The notes beneath the pieces were generated by a model. That model was not told where the DNA came from. It ran no database searches and saw only the letters and a list, made by a program, of their open reading frames with translations. Positions 13,280-20,266 of a DNA stretch of 22,021 bases are shown here, piece after piece. Position numbers and translations under genes: made by a program. Positions within the stretch are counted from its first letter, which is position 1. Each line of letters begins with the position of its first letter. Source of the stretch: a virus; the IMG/VR virus record IMGVR_UViG_3300034012_002401, positions 1 to 22,021 of that record. One strand, written 5' to 3'.

Positions 13280-14017
13280 ATGAACCAAAGAACTGAAGAA
13301 CTTAAAAACACTATAAAAATCCCTAAAGGGGAACTTGTCGAATATGACCTTGTACCATCTGGACTACATACTTTTGGACTAGTGCTGATTAAAAACACTC
13401 AAAAGAAAGCCTTTAAAAGTGATGAAATGCAGGATGCCTACCGCTTTGTGTTTAGACATAAGGAACTAACAGCGGGATACGTGTTTTTTACCTGCACTAG
13501 CTCATTCCATGAAAGATCTAACCTGTATAAGTCACTTAAAGCCATGGCAGGGCCCGAGCTAAAGCCTGATATGGGAGAGGCTGAACTATTTGGTCTTATG
13601 AAAAGCCTGATAGGTAGATGGTTTGACATCATGGTCGAACATAATACGGCTGAAAATGGCAAGGTGTACGCTAATATCGTTAAAGGCGCGATTATGCCCA
13701 ATAAGACGATGCAGGGCAGCTGCTTAGACTACTTCAACGGAAAGAATATTCAGCAGATTAAGGCCAATAATAAGCCTGAAGAGCCTAATGAGTTTGATGC
13801 CTATAAAGATGGTGCCTTAGCTGAGAAAGTAGAAGAGCATTTTTACGATTTGAGTACTTGCGTAAAGGATAAGCTTCCAGCAGCAAGGCAAATACTTATA
13901 AAAGCTGGTGCCGTTAAAACTGATCCAGATGGAATTATGTTTACGTCTCCTGTTGAGTGCCCAAAACTTGCTAAGTTCAAAGTGTTACCTATTGAGAAGG
14001 ATGATGTTCCATTTTAG
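13280..14017 (+). CDS. Single-stranded DNA-binding-like protein with SSB-type acidic tail
   Basis: The 245-residue product ends in IEKDDVPF. An Asp-Asp-x-Pro-Phe end is the hallmark of bacterial and phage SSB proteins, used to recruit replication and repair partners. The first 150 residues alternate strands and turns (YRFVFRHKELTAGYVFFTCTSS, RWFDIMVEHNTAENGKVYANIV), compatible with an OB-like core, though I see no standard SSB motif. Residues 150-200 are polar and may link the core to the tail. Starting 18 bases after the palindromic operator, it leads the second rightward segment and is followed by an OB-like protein and Gp157. The SSB role rests mainly on the tail and the context. Confidence 0.65.
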   Translation: MNQRTEELKNTIKIPKGELVEYDLVPSGLHTFGLVLIKNTQKKAFKSDEMQDAYRFVFRHKELTAGYVFFTCTSSFHERSNLYKSLKAMAGPELKPDMGEAELFGLMKSLIGRWFDIMVEHNTAENGKVYANIVKGAIMPNKTMQGSCLDYFNGKNIQQIKANNKPEEPNEFDAYKDGALAEKVEEHFYDLSTCVKDKLPAARQILIKAGAVKTDPDGIMFTSPVECPKLAKFKVLPIEKDDVPF

Positions 14018-14050
14018 TTGTTAGTTATTTTTAAAAAGGACTAGACCCAT

Positions 14051-14647
14051 ATGAGCAAAGAATACTCTAAATCAATTAAGCTTTCTGGTACTGTTCTTGG
14101 TACTGGAAAAGAATCAGTAGCCAAATCTGGCAAGCGTTACACAAAAATCCCTTTTAGAGACGTAAAAACAAGTGATATTTACGCGCTGATGTTTGCTGAA
14201 GAACTGTTACCTATGGCATTGGCTTTGAAGCTTGAACAAAAAGTGAGTCTCTCAGGCAGAAAAGTTGGTGGTAAGGATGAAAATATTGTGTGGGTAGATT
14301 TTATTTACACTGACGAAAAGCGCACTAGCAGATTTAAGACTAGTGAAGAGTCAGCAAAGTATCAGGCTGAAATGCGCGAGTACTACGCCAAAAATAATAT
14401 GGTGCTGTGTAAAACAAGTGACGATGGAAGAGTTTTTAAAGACTGGTTCCATAAAGATTCATGCATAGATCTCGGCAATGGCGAATGGGTCAGAAAGATA
14501 GATTACGTCATGGACTTACTTGGCCCCAAAGAAGTTGAAACCAGATTACGCAAAAAGTTATCTGAGTATGGGGGTGCTGTTCCGAAAGGGAAGGGCCATA
14601 TTTTCACAAGAATGATCGACGACATGATTGAAGAGGCTAAGTTCTAG
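14051..14647 (+). CDS. Hypothetical protein with OB-like N-terminus
   Basis: The 198-residue product starts MSKEYSKSIKLSGTVLGTGKE, followed by strand-like segments (KRYTKIPFRDV, KVSLSGRKVGG, IVWVDFIYTD) to about residue 85. This is the pattern of a small OB-type nucleic-acid-binding domain. The remainder is charged and helical with KDWFHKDSCIDLGNGEWVRK, without a recognised motif. The ATG follows AAAAAGGACTAGACCC, the strongest example of the recurring early ribosome site. Its place between the SSB-like and Gp157 genes suggests DNA metabolism (recombination or annealing), which is inference only. Confidence 0.6.
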   Translation: MSKEYSKSIKLSGTVLGTGKESVAKSGKRYTKIPFRDVKTSDIYALMFAEELLPMALALKLEQKVSLSGRKVGGKDENIVWVDFIYTDEKRTSRFKTSEESAKYQAEMREYYAKNNMVLCKTSDDGRVFKDWFHKDSCIDLGNGEWVRKIDYVMDLLGPKEVETRLRKKLSEYGGAVPKGKGHIFTRMIDDMIEEAKF

Positions 14648-14648
14648 T

Positions 14649-15167
14649 ATGAGTGAATCACTATACGAAATTTCTAAGGATATTTACGAGCTTGAAGCGC
14701 TCTTACTTGAAATGACAGTCTTTGAAAGAGCTGACGGACTCGATCAAAAGGCTATTGAAGACACGCTAGAAAGAAGGAAGTGGGATAAGAAGCAAAAAAT
14801 AGAATCGATGCTCAAGCTGTATCACTCTCTTAATGCTAGAGCTAAAAGCGCAGACCTTGAGGTTAAGAGATTACAAGCTTTAAGAGATGAAAGAACGGAT
14901 GCCGCTGAAAGTGTAAAAACGTATCTTGCTAAATATTGCCAAGGGGAGAACTGGGGTTTTGGTTGTGGATCTATTTCCTTTAGAGCTAGCGAAGGAGTTA
15001 TGGAAGTTCCTAATCCAGATGGAAGTTACCCAGAGATTCCAGAGGAGTTTAAACGCGTTAAAGTTGAAGTATCAGCAGATAAAAAAGCTATAAAAGAAGC
15101 ACTAAAAGCTGGTGCTACTATCCCCGGTTTTTATTTGGAAAAAAGAAATAATATTCAGCTAAAGTAA
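14649..15167 (+). CDS. Gp157-family protein (siphovirus Gp157-like)
   Basis: The 172-residue product matches the overall plan of the phage Gp157 family. It has an N-terminal LYEISKDIYELEALLLEM stretch, an IEDTLERRKWDKKQKIESM segment, a long coiled coil ending KRLQALRDERTDAAESVKTYL, then a C-terminal beta part (GCGSISFRASEGVMEVPNP). It ends with KADKKAIKEALKAG-type wording (here SADKKAIKEALKAGATIPGF). The family has been linked to phage resistance in Streptococcus thermophilus and lies near recombination genes in many phages; its mechanism is unknown. An upstream TTG at 14628 overlaps the previous gene; ATG 14649 one base after that gene's stop is preferred. Confidence 0.85.
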   Translation: MSESLYEISKDIYELEALLLEMTVFERADGLDQKAIEDTLERRKWDKKQKIESMLKLYHSLNARAKSADLEVKRLQALRDERTDAAESVKTYLAKYCQGENWGFGCGSISFRASEGVMEVPNPDGSYPEIPEEFKRVKVEVSADKKAIKEALKAGATIPGFYLEKRNNIQLK

Positions 15168-15190
15168 ATATTATCTTGACACGATAATAT
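15168..15190. repeat. Perfect 8-bp inverted repeat around TTGACAC
   Basis: ATATTATC (15168-15175) and GATAATAT (15183-15190) flank TTGACAC, starting directly after the Gp157 stop. No T-tract follows, so it is not a standard intrinsic terminator. The TTGACA in the loop suggests an operator or -35 element for the next block, though no good -10 lies at 17 bases. The 89-base gap to the lipoprotein gene holds little else. Confidence 0.45.
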
Positions 15191-15256
15191 CACTGTGAGA
15201 TGTTCGTAATGGTTAGAGTTAGTAGGTTTTAGTAACTGTAAATTAAGGAGACTAAT

Positions 15257-15460
15257 ATGAGAATTGGACTAGCAGTAAGCATTGTTATTTGGTCAACAGT
15301 AATGATGGTAACTAGTGGATGCTCCGGTATCGAGCTAGGGGGAAAACTTGGCGTGTATGCTGTTGATGAACGTAAGGAAGTTCAGGAAACGGCTAGTAAG
15401 TCTATGCCGCTAAAGTGCCGCTTCGTTAATTGCTCGGAGGGCTACCGCAATGACAAATAA
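15257..15460 (+). CDS. Small lipoprotein
   Basis: The 67-residue product starts with a hydrophobic signal (MRIGLAVSIVIWSTVMMVTS) followed by G-C, so Cys22 lies in a lipobox-like VTSGC. It is therefore a predicted lipoprotein of about 46 mature residues, with two later cysteines (KCRFVNC). Outer-membrane attachment is likely in a Gram-negative host. AAGGAG precedes the ATG. The size would suit an o-spanin, but the gene lies far from the endolysin, so superinfection exclusion or another envelope role is equally possible. It overlaps the next gene, a small membrane protein, by 11 bases. Confidence 0.65.
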   Translation: MRIGLAVSIVIWSTVMMVTSGCSGIELGGKLGVYAVDERKEVQETASKSMPLKCRFVNCSEGYRNDK

Positions 15461-15617
15461 CAATGAGTTCTATGCTGAACCTTTCTTTTCTATCCACAAG
15501 CTATTTTGGTTTATCGTTTACCTAACCTGCTTGTGGGGAAGCGTCGATATCTTAAATACCGCTTGGACAATTTGGGAAGGCGAGCCCTTTGTGCAAGTAG
15601 CGAGCAACAAGCGCTAA
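15450..15617 (+). CDS. Single-TM small protein (55 aa)
   Basis: A 55-residue frame runs from ATG 15450 to TAA 15617 and begins MTNNNEFYAEPFFSIHKLFW. A membrane segment covers about residues 17-36 (KLFWFIVYLTCLWGSVDIL), with an exported or cytoplasmic polar tail EGEPFVQVASNKR. GGAGG lies ten bases upstream, inside the end of the lipoprotein gene. With that gene it makes an inner-membrane plus lipoprotein pair, an arrangement also found in spanins and exclusion systems. The function is unknown. Confidence 0.6.
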   Translation: MTNNNEFYAEPFFSIHKLFWFIVYLTCLWGSVDILNTAWTIWEGEPFVQVASNKR

Positions 15618-15618
15618 C

Positions 15619-15652
15619 AAGGAGAGCCCCCGAAAGGGGGCTATTTAACCGA
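15619..15652 (+). promoter_or_regulatory. Stable GNRA hairpin between a ribosome site and the metzincin start
   Basis: AAGGAG (15619-15624) is followed by AGCCCCC (15625-15631), loop GAAA and GGGGGCT (15636-15642), a 7-bp stem with a GNRA loop, then ATTTAACCGA before ATG 15653. No other ribosome site lies near the ATG. Folding the hairpin would shorten the effective SD-to-ATG distance from 28 to about 10 bases. Alternatively, the stem plus ATTT is a weak intrinsic terminator or attenuator for the upstream genes. Confidence 0.5.
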
Positions 15653-16282
15653 ATGAAAACCCAAATCGCTTTTATTTTTGCTCTTACAGCCGCTCTAGCG
15701 CACTGCGCTACCGCACAAGCTGAGAGGCCGGTGCTGAATGTTTATTATGTGCAATCGCCTCGGGCCACGTCGTTAGCGCATGTGTCCGACACTAACAAGC
15801 TAATCAAAGCCGTGATGAAGCAGGATTTTAAACGCAAAATTAAAATTAGAGTTAGGGGAATCGCTGAGACAAAAAGCTTTGTTTACAATTCAAGCCTGAA
15901 TGAGTTTTGGCACTATGCGAACCACTACAAGGTCAGACTTACTACAGGCCGAAAAAAGTGGGCTCTAGTGCTTACCCCTCCGCAGTTAGATGCGAGTGGT
16001 AAAATGTGGTTTATCGGGCGAGGGCATACGCAATGTTGGAAGAAGAACAACGGCTTAACTATGGGAATGGCGAGCCTTGCTCTTAGTAACGATAAAGGCC
16101 AAAGCCGTTACTTACAGACCATATTAGGAACGCTGCACGAGCTTGGACATACCTTAAGTCTTAACCACAGCACCGACACGGGCAGCATTATGCACTCGGG
16201 CGTACTTTATTACGCGCTTAACGGGCTGGGATTTTCTGAGAGTGAGAAGTTTAAGGCTAAGCATTGTTTGAGGGTGAAATGA
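15653..16282 (+). CDS. Exported metzincin-type zinc metalloprotease
   Basis: The 209-residue protein begins with a Sec signal (MKTQIAFIFALTAALAHCAT, cleavage likely after AQA at residue 23). HELGHTLSLNH at residues 162-172 is the HExxHxxxxxH metzincin zinc site, with His162, His166 and His172 as ligands and Glu163 as catalytic base. The usual Gly of HExxHxxGxxH is Ser169. SIMHSG at 178-183 gives the Met-turn methionine (Met180). This is the active-site plan of matrixin/reprolysin-type enzymes. A longer frame upstream has no signal logic, so the ATG at 15653 is chosen. It should act in the periplasm or outside the cell, an unusual product for an early phage operon. It may degrade an envelope or external protein. 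Confidence 0.75.
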   Translation: MKTQIAFIFALTAALAHCATAQAERPVLNVYYVQSPRATSLAHVSDTNKLIKAVMKQDFKRKIKIRVRGIAETKSFVYNSSLNEFWHYANHYKVRLTTGRKKWALVLTPPQLDASGKMWFIGRGHTQCWKKNNGLTMGMASLALSNDKGQSRYLQTILGTLHELGHTLSLNHSTDTGSIMHSGVLYYALNGLGFSESEKFKAKHCLRVK

Positions 16283-16485
16283 AAAAAGCAATGGAGTGTA
16301 GGTTCTGCGGGAATCTCCCGACACTGTGCGAGGAAAATAGTTTCATCGACGATCAAAACCAATGGTGGGCGAGCTGTCATGATAAGTCACATCCTCCAAT
16401 AGACGTTGGCCCATGTTCTAACGTAGAAGCCGTAAAAGACTCTTGGAATCGAAGGATGGAGAATCTCAATAAGGAATGTAAATAA
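16279..16485 (+). CDS. Lar-like zinc-ribbon protein (restriction-alleviation family)
   Basis: This 68-residue protein contains CRFCGNLPTLCEEN near its start, a later SC-H pair, and AVKDSWNRRMENL at the end. The CxxCG ... WNRR layout is that of the Lar family, named after the Rac prophage protein that lessens type I restriction by changing modification. Members are common, fast-evolving phage and prophage proteins, and most are not shown to have this activity. The ATG overlaps the metzincin stop as ATGA and has GAGG upstream; a start at 16264 is less likely. An antirestriction role is inferred from the family only. Confidence 0.7.
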   Translation: MKKAMECRFCGNLPTLCEENSFIDDQNQWWASCHDKSHPPIDVGPCSNVEAVKDSWNRRMENLNKECK

Positions 16486-17003
16486 TGACCATCAAAATCG
16501 AACTAGAATTTATACCAGTAGCCGAGCGGTTGCCGGAGAAAGAGGGGTCATATCTTTGTTTTTATTCTGAAGGGGGACCGGCGTTCGCGTGGTTTCCTAG
16601 TTCAAGTTTTAGCTCAGTCGTCAGGGCTGTTGACGATCCAGCGTGTAAAGTTACCCACTGGGCCGAGTTGCCAGACTTTAGTAAGGCGAGCGAGCAAAAA
16701 CCAAACTTCCACACAGTCATCCCAGTGTCGACGAAGGAGTTTGAAAACGAGATGGAGGCGTTCGCAAAAAGCTACAAATACCGTACCAAGTCAGTAGCGA
16801 GCGAGCCAGTAGATACTACAAAAGAAATACTTGAGGAGATTGAGGCAGACCAAGAAAATATGCGCCGCCGCCGCGAGGTATTTTTGCAGGTGGCTCTAGC
16901 CTCGCCTCAGTTTGGCCATCCGTCTTGGTCACAGAAGCTAACAAGCGAATTAGCAGAAGAGATCCTAAAAGCCGCCGACAAGTTTGCAAGGGGGGAGCTA
17001 TGA
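16485..17003 (+). CDS. DUF551-containing protein
   Basis: The 172-residue product starts MTIKIELEFIPVAERLPEKEGSYLCFY and reaches KVTHWAELPDF at about residue 65. The ERLPE ... (T)HWxxLP pattern is DUF551, a short domain frequent in phage accessory genes, of unknown function. The C-terminal 100 residues are charged and helical (STKEFENEMEAFAKSYKYR, ILEEIEADQENMRRRREVF). The start overlaps the Lar-like stop as TAATG and the end overlaps the next start as ATGA, so it is coupled on both sides. Confidence 0.7.
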   Translation: MTIKIELEFIPVAERLPEKEGSYLCFYSEGGPAFAWFPSSSFSSVVRAVDDPACKVTHWAELPDFSKASEQKPNFHTVIPVSTKEFENEMEAFAKSYKYRTKSVASEPVDTTKEILEEIEADQENMRRRREVFLQVALASPQFGHPSWSQKLTSELAEEILKAADKFARGEL

Positions 17004-17398
17004 AGCGCGAGAACCTAACATGGCAAGAGCTGTGGCCGCTGGTTGGTGATGGGCAGTGTTTTGCTTATCAGGAGGATATCCACGGGGATACCTTCCAGTA
17101 TCGGAACGGTCTTCTGTGTAGCCTTTCTAGTTCGAGGGGATGGGAGGTTATCCTTTGGGAGCCAAGAATGTCGAAATACTTCAAACTAGTCGACGACCCC
17201 AGCAAGCCGAAGCCTAAAGATAATCACCTGCAACAGGACTTAGAGGATTACGCAATTAGGATATTTGGGCAACTAGAGGTCGTTGAGAAACAGTGCGATT
17301 ACGCCGCCAGAAAAGACTGCATTAAAGCGCTTGTTTCAATGTTTGAGTTATTACGCGCCGACATCCTGCGCGAGATTGAGGAGAGGGAAAAGAAATGA
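17000..17398 (+). CDS. Hypothetical protein (132 aa)
   Basis: From ATG 17000 the product is 132 residues. The N-terminal 65 residues (LTWQELWPLVGDGQCFAYQE ... MSKYFKLVDDP) are aromatic-rich and resemble in outline the small 'W-x-E-a-L' phage domains such as DUF2829-like proteins, but I am not confident. The rest is a charged helix with CDYAARKDC and LREIEEREKK. The start overlaps the previous stop as ATGA, with GGGGGAG upstream. It belongs to the accessory block and is coupled to the next gene by ATGA. Confidence 0.6.
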   Translation: MKRENLTWQELWPLVGDGQCFAYQEDIHGDTFQYRNGLLCSLSSSRGWEVILWEPRMSKYFKLVDDPSKPKPKDNHLQQDLEDYAIRIFGQLEVVEKQCDYAARKDCIKALVSMFELLRADILREIEEREKK

Positions 17399-17610
17399 GC
17401 AGCTTAGATTCCCTCATCGACGCGCTAACCCTGCGGCTGAACCTACCCCGCGAAACTGTGGAGTTAATCGCCGAACAGGTTTTTGATTTAGCTATGGTTG
17501 AGGCCGAAGCCGATTACCAAAAGCGCCTCGAAACAGAGGCCGAAGATTTAGCCCATGAACTAATTGAACTTAAAGACACCCAAGAATTTTTGAATGAGGT
17601 AATAAAATGA
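17395..17610 (+). CDS. Small helical protein (71 aa)
   Basis: This 71-residue acidic protein is nearly all helix (LTLRLNLPRETVELIAEQVF, then EAEADYQKRLETEAEDLAHEL) and looks like a small coiled coil. There is no recognised family. It is coupled on both sides by ATGA overlaps and sits between a hypothetical gene and the beta-helix gene. Confidence 0.6.
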   Translation: MSSLDSLIDALTLRLNLPRETVELIAEQVFDLAMVEAEADYQKRLETEAEDLAHELIELKDTQEFLNEVIK

Positions 17611-18746
17611 GACCAACATACATAGCCACACCGAGCGAAGTAATCCACACAGCTAGTCAACAACGTTGGCCACGCCAGTCACCACAGGATAACATGCTTG
17701 CTATGGCAATGCGATTAGCCGAGCCCGGTGATTCTATTGGGTTCATCGGCGCTCACAACGGATTGAATATCGGCAACGGGAATAAGTGGAGCCCCAACAC
17801 AGTCACTAGAGCGCTTAAACCAGTTGAGCACCTAACTATTATGGGGCTTAGGCCAAACGCAAGGATTTTTGGGGAGGTGAATTTTCAACAAACCCCCGGA
17901 ATTGCGGCACCTAATAACCTTACGTTCAAAGACTTCACCTTATTCTGTGGGAATAATCAGAGAGGCTTTCTGACGTATCAAAATCAGGGGCCTTTTTACA
18001 ATCTAAATTTTGACACCATCACAATTGACACAACTCACCCAACGAAAACCCCAAACAAATGGGCGTTTCGCTTTCATGGTCCGGCTTCATTTAACGTTGT
18101 TAACTGCTCGCTGCCTTTTGGTAACCAAGAGCATTTTGTTTATGCAGACAACGTATGCGGAGATTCAAGCGTAGTTGGATGCGTCGCGACACGTAACGGG
18201 CGCACTATGATTCAGATCGTTAACCGAGGAATTTCGGGACCATGCAGTACGGGAAACATTCTCATAGAAGACTGTCTCGCGATTGATGCCGGGCATATTG
18301 AAGGCGCTAGTGCTTACACGGTTGCAGGGCACTTGGGTGGCACTATTACTTTTCGCAACTGCAAAACAGTGGCATCAAATGGCGGATCTCTAGTCATCTG
18401 GGGAGACCCCGGGAAGGGCCCAATGTATAACGCGACTGGGGAACAAACTGATCATGTAGTTATCGAAAACTGTTCATTCACTGCGCCAAGCGCTGACCGC
18501 GATTGCATTATGCTATCAAATGCAACCAAAGTTGAAATGGGACACGTTGAAATAACAACAAACAAAAACGGAATTAGGCTGGATGCTGTGCAAAATAAAC
18601 CAGTGCGAGACTTTTGCTTTACCGTTCCAAACCCCTCACAGCTACCGATAAACGCCTATCGCAAAGTTGTTCGGGGCTACAGCTCGTCGACAACGGTTGA
18701 ACTTACCCCGCAAGAAATTGATGCACTTTATAAAGTGGAGGCTTAA
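17607..18746 (+). CDS. Right-handed beta-helix (pectate-lyase-like) protein
   Basis: The 379-residue product shows repeated strands with asparagine and hydrophobic ladders: NLTFKDFTLFCGNNQRG, LNFDTITIDTT, NILIEDCLAIDAG, TITFRNCKTVASNGGSLVIWG, VVIENCSFTAPSADRDCIML and VEITTNKNGIRL. This is the pattern of a right-handed parallel beta-helix, the fold of pectate lyases and of phage tailspike depolymerases. It probably begins around residue 60 and continues to about 330, with a shorter end. No signal peptide or virion-attachment domain is visible. It lies in the early rightward operon rather than with the late structural genes, and starts with an ATGA overlap. A glycan-binding or degrading function is plausible but unproven. 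Confidence 0.65.
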   Translation: MRPTYIATPSEVIHTASQQRWPRQSPQDNMLAMAMRLAEPGDSIGFIGAHNGLNIGNGNKWSPNTVTRALKPVEHLTIMGLRPNARIFGEVNFQQTPGIAAPNNLTFKDFTLFCGNNQRGFLTYQNQGPFYNLNFDTITIDTTHPTKTPNKWAFRFHGPASFNVVNCSLPFGNQEHFVYADNVCGDSSVVGCVATRNGRTMIQIVNRGISGPCSTGNILIEDCLAIDAGHIEGASAYTVAGHLGGTITFRNCKTVASNGGSLVIWGDPGKGPMYNATGEQTDHVVIENCSFTAPSADRDCIMLSNATKVEMGHVEITTNKNGIRLDAVQNKPVRDFCFTVPNPSQLPINAYRKVVRGYSSSTTVELTPQEIDALYKVEA

Positions 18747-18749
18747 AAC

Positions 18750-19028
18750 ATGACACGCTTAGACCCGAGATTAGAACCACTAGAAGACGCGCTTGCACAT
18801 CATTTTGGTACTAAAAGCCATTTGCCCCACAATGAAGCGTACCAATATAAAGAAGGCGCACTAGATACAATTGAGTTTGTTTTTCGGCTGCTTCGTAACA
18901 AAGCTTTGCAAACGGAAGATATAAAGCAAATCCTGAATGCTTTTGGTGAGAAGGTCGGCAACCTACAAACGCCAGAAGAAGCGCCCTTAGTCTTGCCGCC
19001 AAGGCCAAAGATGGATGGGGGTGAGTGA
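18750..19028 (+). CDS. Hypothetical protein (92 aa)
   Basis: This 92-residue protein starts MTRLDPRLEPLEDALAHHFG and contains one helical domain (KEGALDTIEFVFRLLRNKAL) and a proline-rich end (EEAPLVLPPRPKMDGGE). It is not recognised. GGAGG lies eight bases before the ATG. The stop overlaps the next start as TGATG. Confidence 0.6.
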   Translation: MTRLDPRLEPLEDALAHHFGTKSHLPHNEAYQYKEGALDTIEFVFRLLRNKALQTEDIKQILNAFGEKVGNLQTPEEAPLVLPPRPKMDGGE

Positions 19029-19249
19029 TGAAAGAAGAATTGCTTAATAACTGGAAAAAGCAAGTACGTTACAACCTCTCATTATATGACCACTCTGATT
19101 GTTTTGCATGGGGAGTCAGCGCAGTGATTCAAAGAATTCTGCTTGAACTCCAAGCCATAAACGAGGATCTCGGAGCTGGGCAGCGATACGATGCGCAGGC
19201 AAAAGTTCAAAGGTTGATTGAGTCATTAACCAAACAGGGGGAGCGATGA
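19028..19249 (+). CDS. Hypothetical small helical protein (73 aa)
   Basis: The product (MKEELLNNWKKQVRYNLSLY...) is amphipathic and helical, with WGVSAVIQRILLELQAINED in the middle. It is not recognised. A GTG at 19025 is the alternative start, but ATG 19028 with a TGATG overlap and a GGGGG site upstream is preferred. It is coupled to the next gene by ATGA. Confidence 0.6.
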   Translation: MKEELLNNWKKQVRYNLSLYDHSDCFAWGVSAVIQRILLELQAINEDLGAGQRYDAQAKVQRLIESLTKQGER

Positions 19250-19503
19250 GCGACAATAGGCCGGATGGTAACGCTGAATTAGATATAGAAAAGCTTGCCC
19301 GTTCCCGTTGGGGAACCGATGCTCAATACTTTCAAGAGCTGGAGCGGTTCTTAAAAGAGCACAGAGGAAGCAGCTTTATTGAGTATCACAATGAAACAAA
19401 GATGCCTGTAATGGCCTGTTATATATTTCAGCCTTATCAGGTGTTTATCGAACACGAGCAATTGATGAAAGCTCTGCGTGATTCAGATAAAGAGAAGCCC
19501 TAA
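19246..19503 (+). CDS. Hypothetical protein (85 aa)
   Basis: An 85-residue acidic protein, MSDNRPDGNAELDIEKLARS at its start, with a helical AQYFQELERFLKEHRGSSFI and a beta-like MACYIFQPYQVFIE segment near the end. It is not recognised. The ATGA overlap with the previous gene supports translation. It is the last gene before the structured 123-base gap at 19504-19626. Confidence 0.6.
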   Translation: MSDNRPDGNAELDIEKLARSRWGTDAQYFQELERFLKEHRGSSFIEYHNETKMPVMACYIFQPYQVFIEHEQLMKALRDSDKEKP

Positions 19504-19514
19504 CAGCCATGCGC

Positions 19515-19614
19515 CCCACGCCGTTTGGCTTGGGCCGGATCGCTGTCAGAGATGAGAGAAGCCGGAGGCTTTGATCGCTCCATAAAGGTAAAGTATAAAC
19601 TATGACAGCGATCC
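19515..19614 (+). ncRNA. Candidate structured RNA / riboregulatory leader
   Basis: Two main structures are visible. CCCA..GCC (19515-19522) pairs with GGC..TGGG (19527-19534), leaving one mismatch. GGATCGCTGTCA (19537-19548) pairs perfectly with TGACAGCGATCC (19603-19614), 12 bp, enclosing a small AAGCC/GGCTT hairpin (19559-19571). A second GATCGCT at 19574-19580 can compete for the same right arm. The element ends a few bases before the GAGGAG of the next gene, so arm choice could expose or cover that ribosome site. No known RNA family is recognised. Confidence 0.5.
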
Positions 19615-19626
19615 ACTTTTGAGGAG

Positions 19627-19818
19627 ATGATGAAGGATATTCAAGGTGTGTTCGACAAGCTCTCGCGATTGGGAAGGTTTAAGCCAAAACGAATAAGGTA
19701 TTGCGAGTGTAATGTTTGCACAAAAAACCAACTGAGGTGCATGAAGTATCATTTTGTTTTTAAGTGTCAGGTATGTGGTGGAAAAGTACCAGCAGAGTTT
19801 TGGAGTGTTAAAAAATGA
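19627..19818 (+). CDS. Small Cys-rich (zinc-ribbon-like) protein
   Basis: The 63-residue (or 62 from the second ATG, 19630) product contains CECNVC near residue 26 and, after a loop, CQVCGGKVP near residue 48. Paired CxxC motifs about 20 residues apart suggest a zinc ribbon. The N-terminus is basic (LSRLGRFKPKRIRY). GAGGAG directly precedes the first ATG, giving better spacing to the second. It lies just after a structured RNA that could control its translation, and it is coupled to the next gene by ATGA. Confidence 0.55.
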   Translation: MMKDIQGVFDKLSRLGRFKPKRIRYCECNVCTKNQLRCMKYHFVFKCQVCGGKVPAEFWSVKK

Positions 19819-20264
19819 GCACACTAAAGCCGAAGTCATTAATGGATGAAGACGAAATGAGGGAGGCTAAAGTACCTACGCCTAAAACCATTGAAGAACT
19901 GATAGAATATATTTCCAGCCTCGTGGACCGTCCACATGATTATGGAACATCCGTGTATGCGATGTCTCAATCTGCCGTTGCAGCATTCAATTTTGTGGCA
20001 AATAAATTATCGGTTTCTGGCTTTCAAGCCTCTTGTGCCGATTTGGACATTCTGAGGCATACGCGAGGATTAGAAGTAGGGCGAGTGTTGGATTTTTCAA
20101 AACTACTTTATCCGCAATATAAACACGATTTTGAGTCTTTGAATTGGGATGCTTTAATTAATGACAACAAGGCTTGGCTAAAGGAGCGCGCTACTAAGTT
20201 ATTGAAAGACAGCACGAGCGCTGCCCCTGATGTCATAGCCCACTGGGAAAAGTTAGCGAGGTAA
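19815..20264 (+). CDS. Conserved phage hypothetical protein (149 aa)
   Basis: The product contains the run SQSAVAAFNFVANKLSVSGF followed by QASCADLDILRHTRGLE, then DFSKLLYPQYKHDF and a final VIAHWEKLAR. I remember this combination (FQAS.ADL ... LLYPQY ... HW..L) from a family widespread in phage genomes with no assigned function. It has no membrane segment or signal. The ATGA overlap with the zinc-ribbon gene supports the start. Confidence 0.6.
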   Translation: MSTLKPKSLMDEDEMREAKVPTPKTIEELIEYISSLVDRPHDYGTSVYAMSQSAVAAFNFVANKLSVSGFQASCADLDILRHTRGLEVGRVLDFSKLLYPQYKHDFESLNWDALINDNKAWLKERATKLLKDSTSAAPDVIAHWEKLAR

Positions 20265-20266
20265 AT

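Noticed and set aside
19509-19574. 21-codon ORF starting at ATG 19509
   Set aside because: It has no ribosome site, and the bases are better explained by paired RNA arms.
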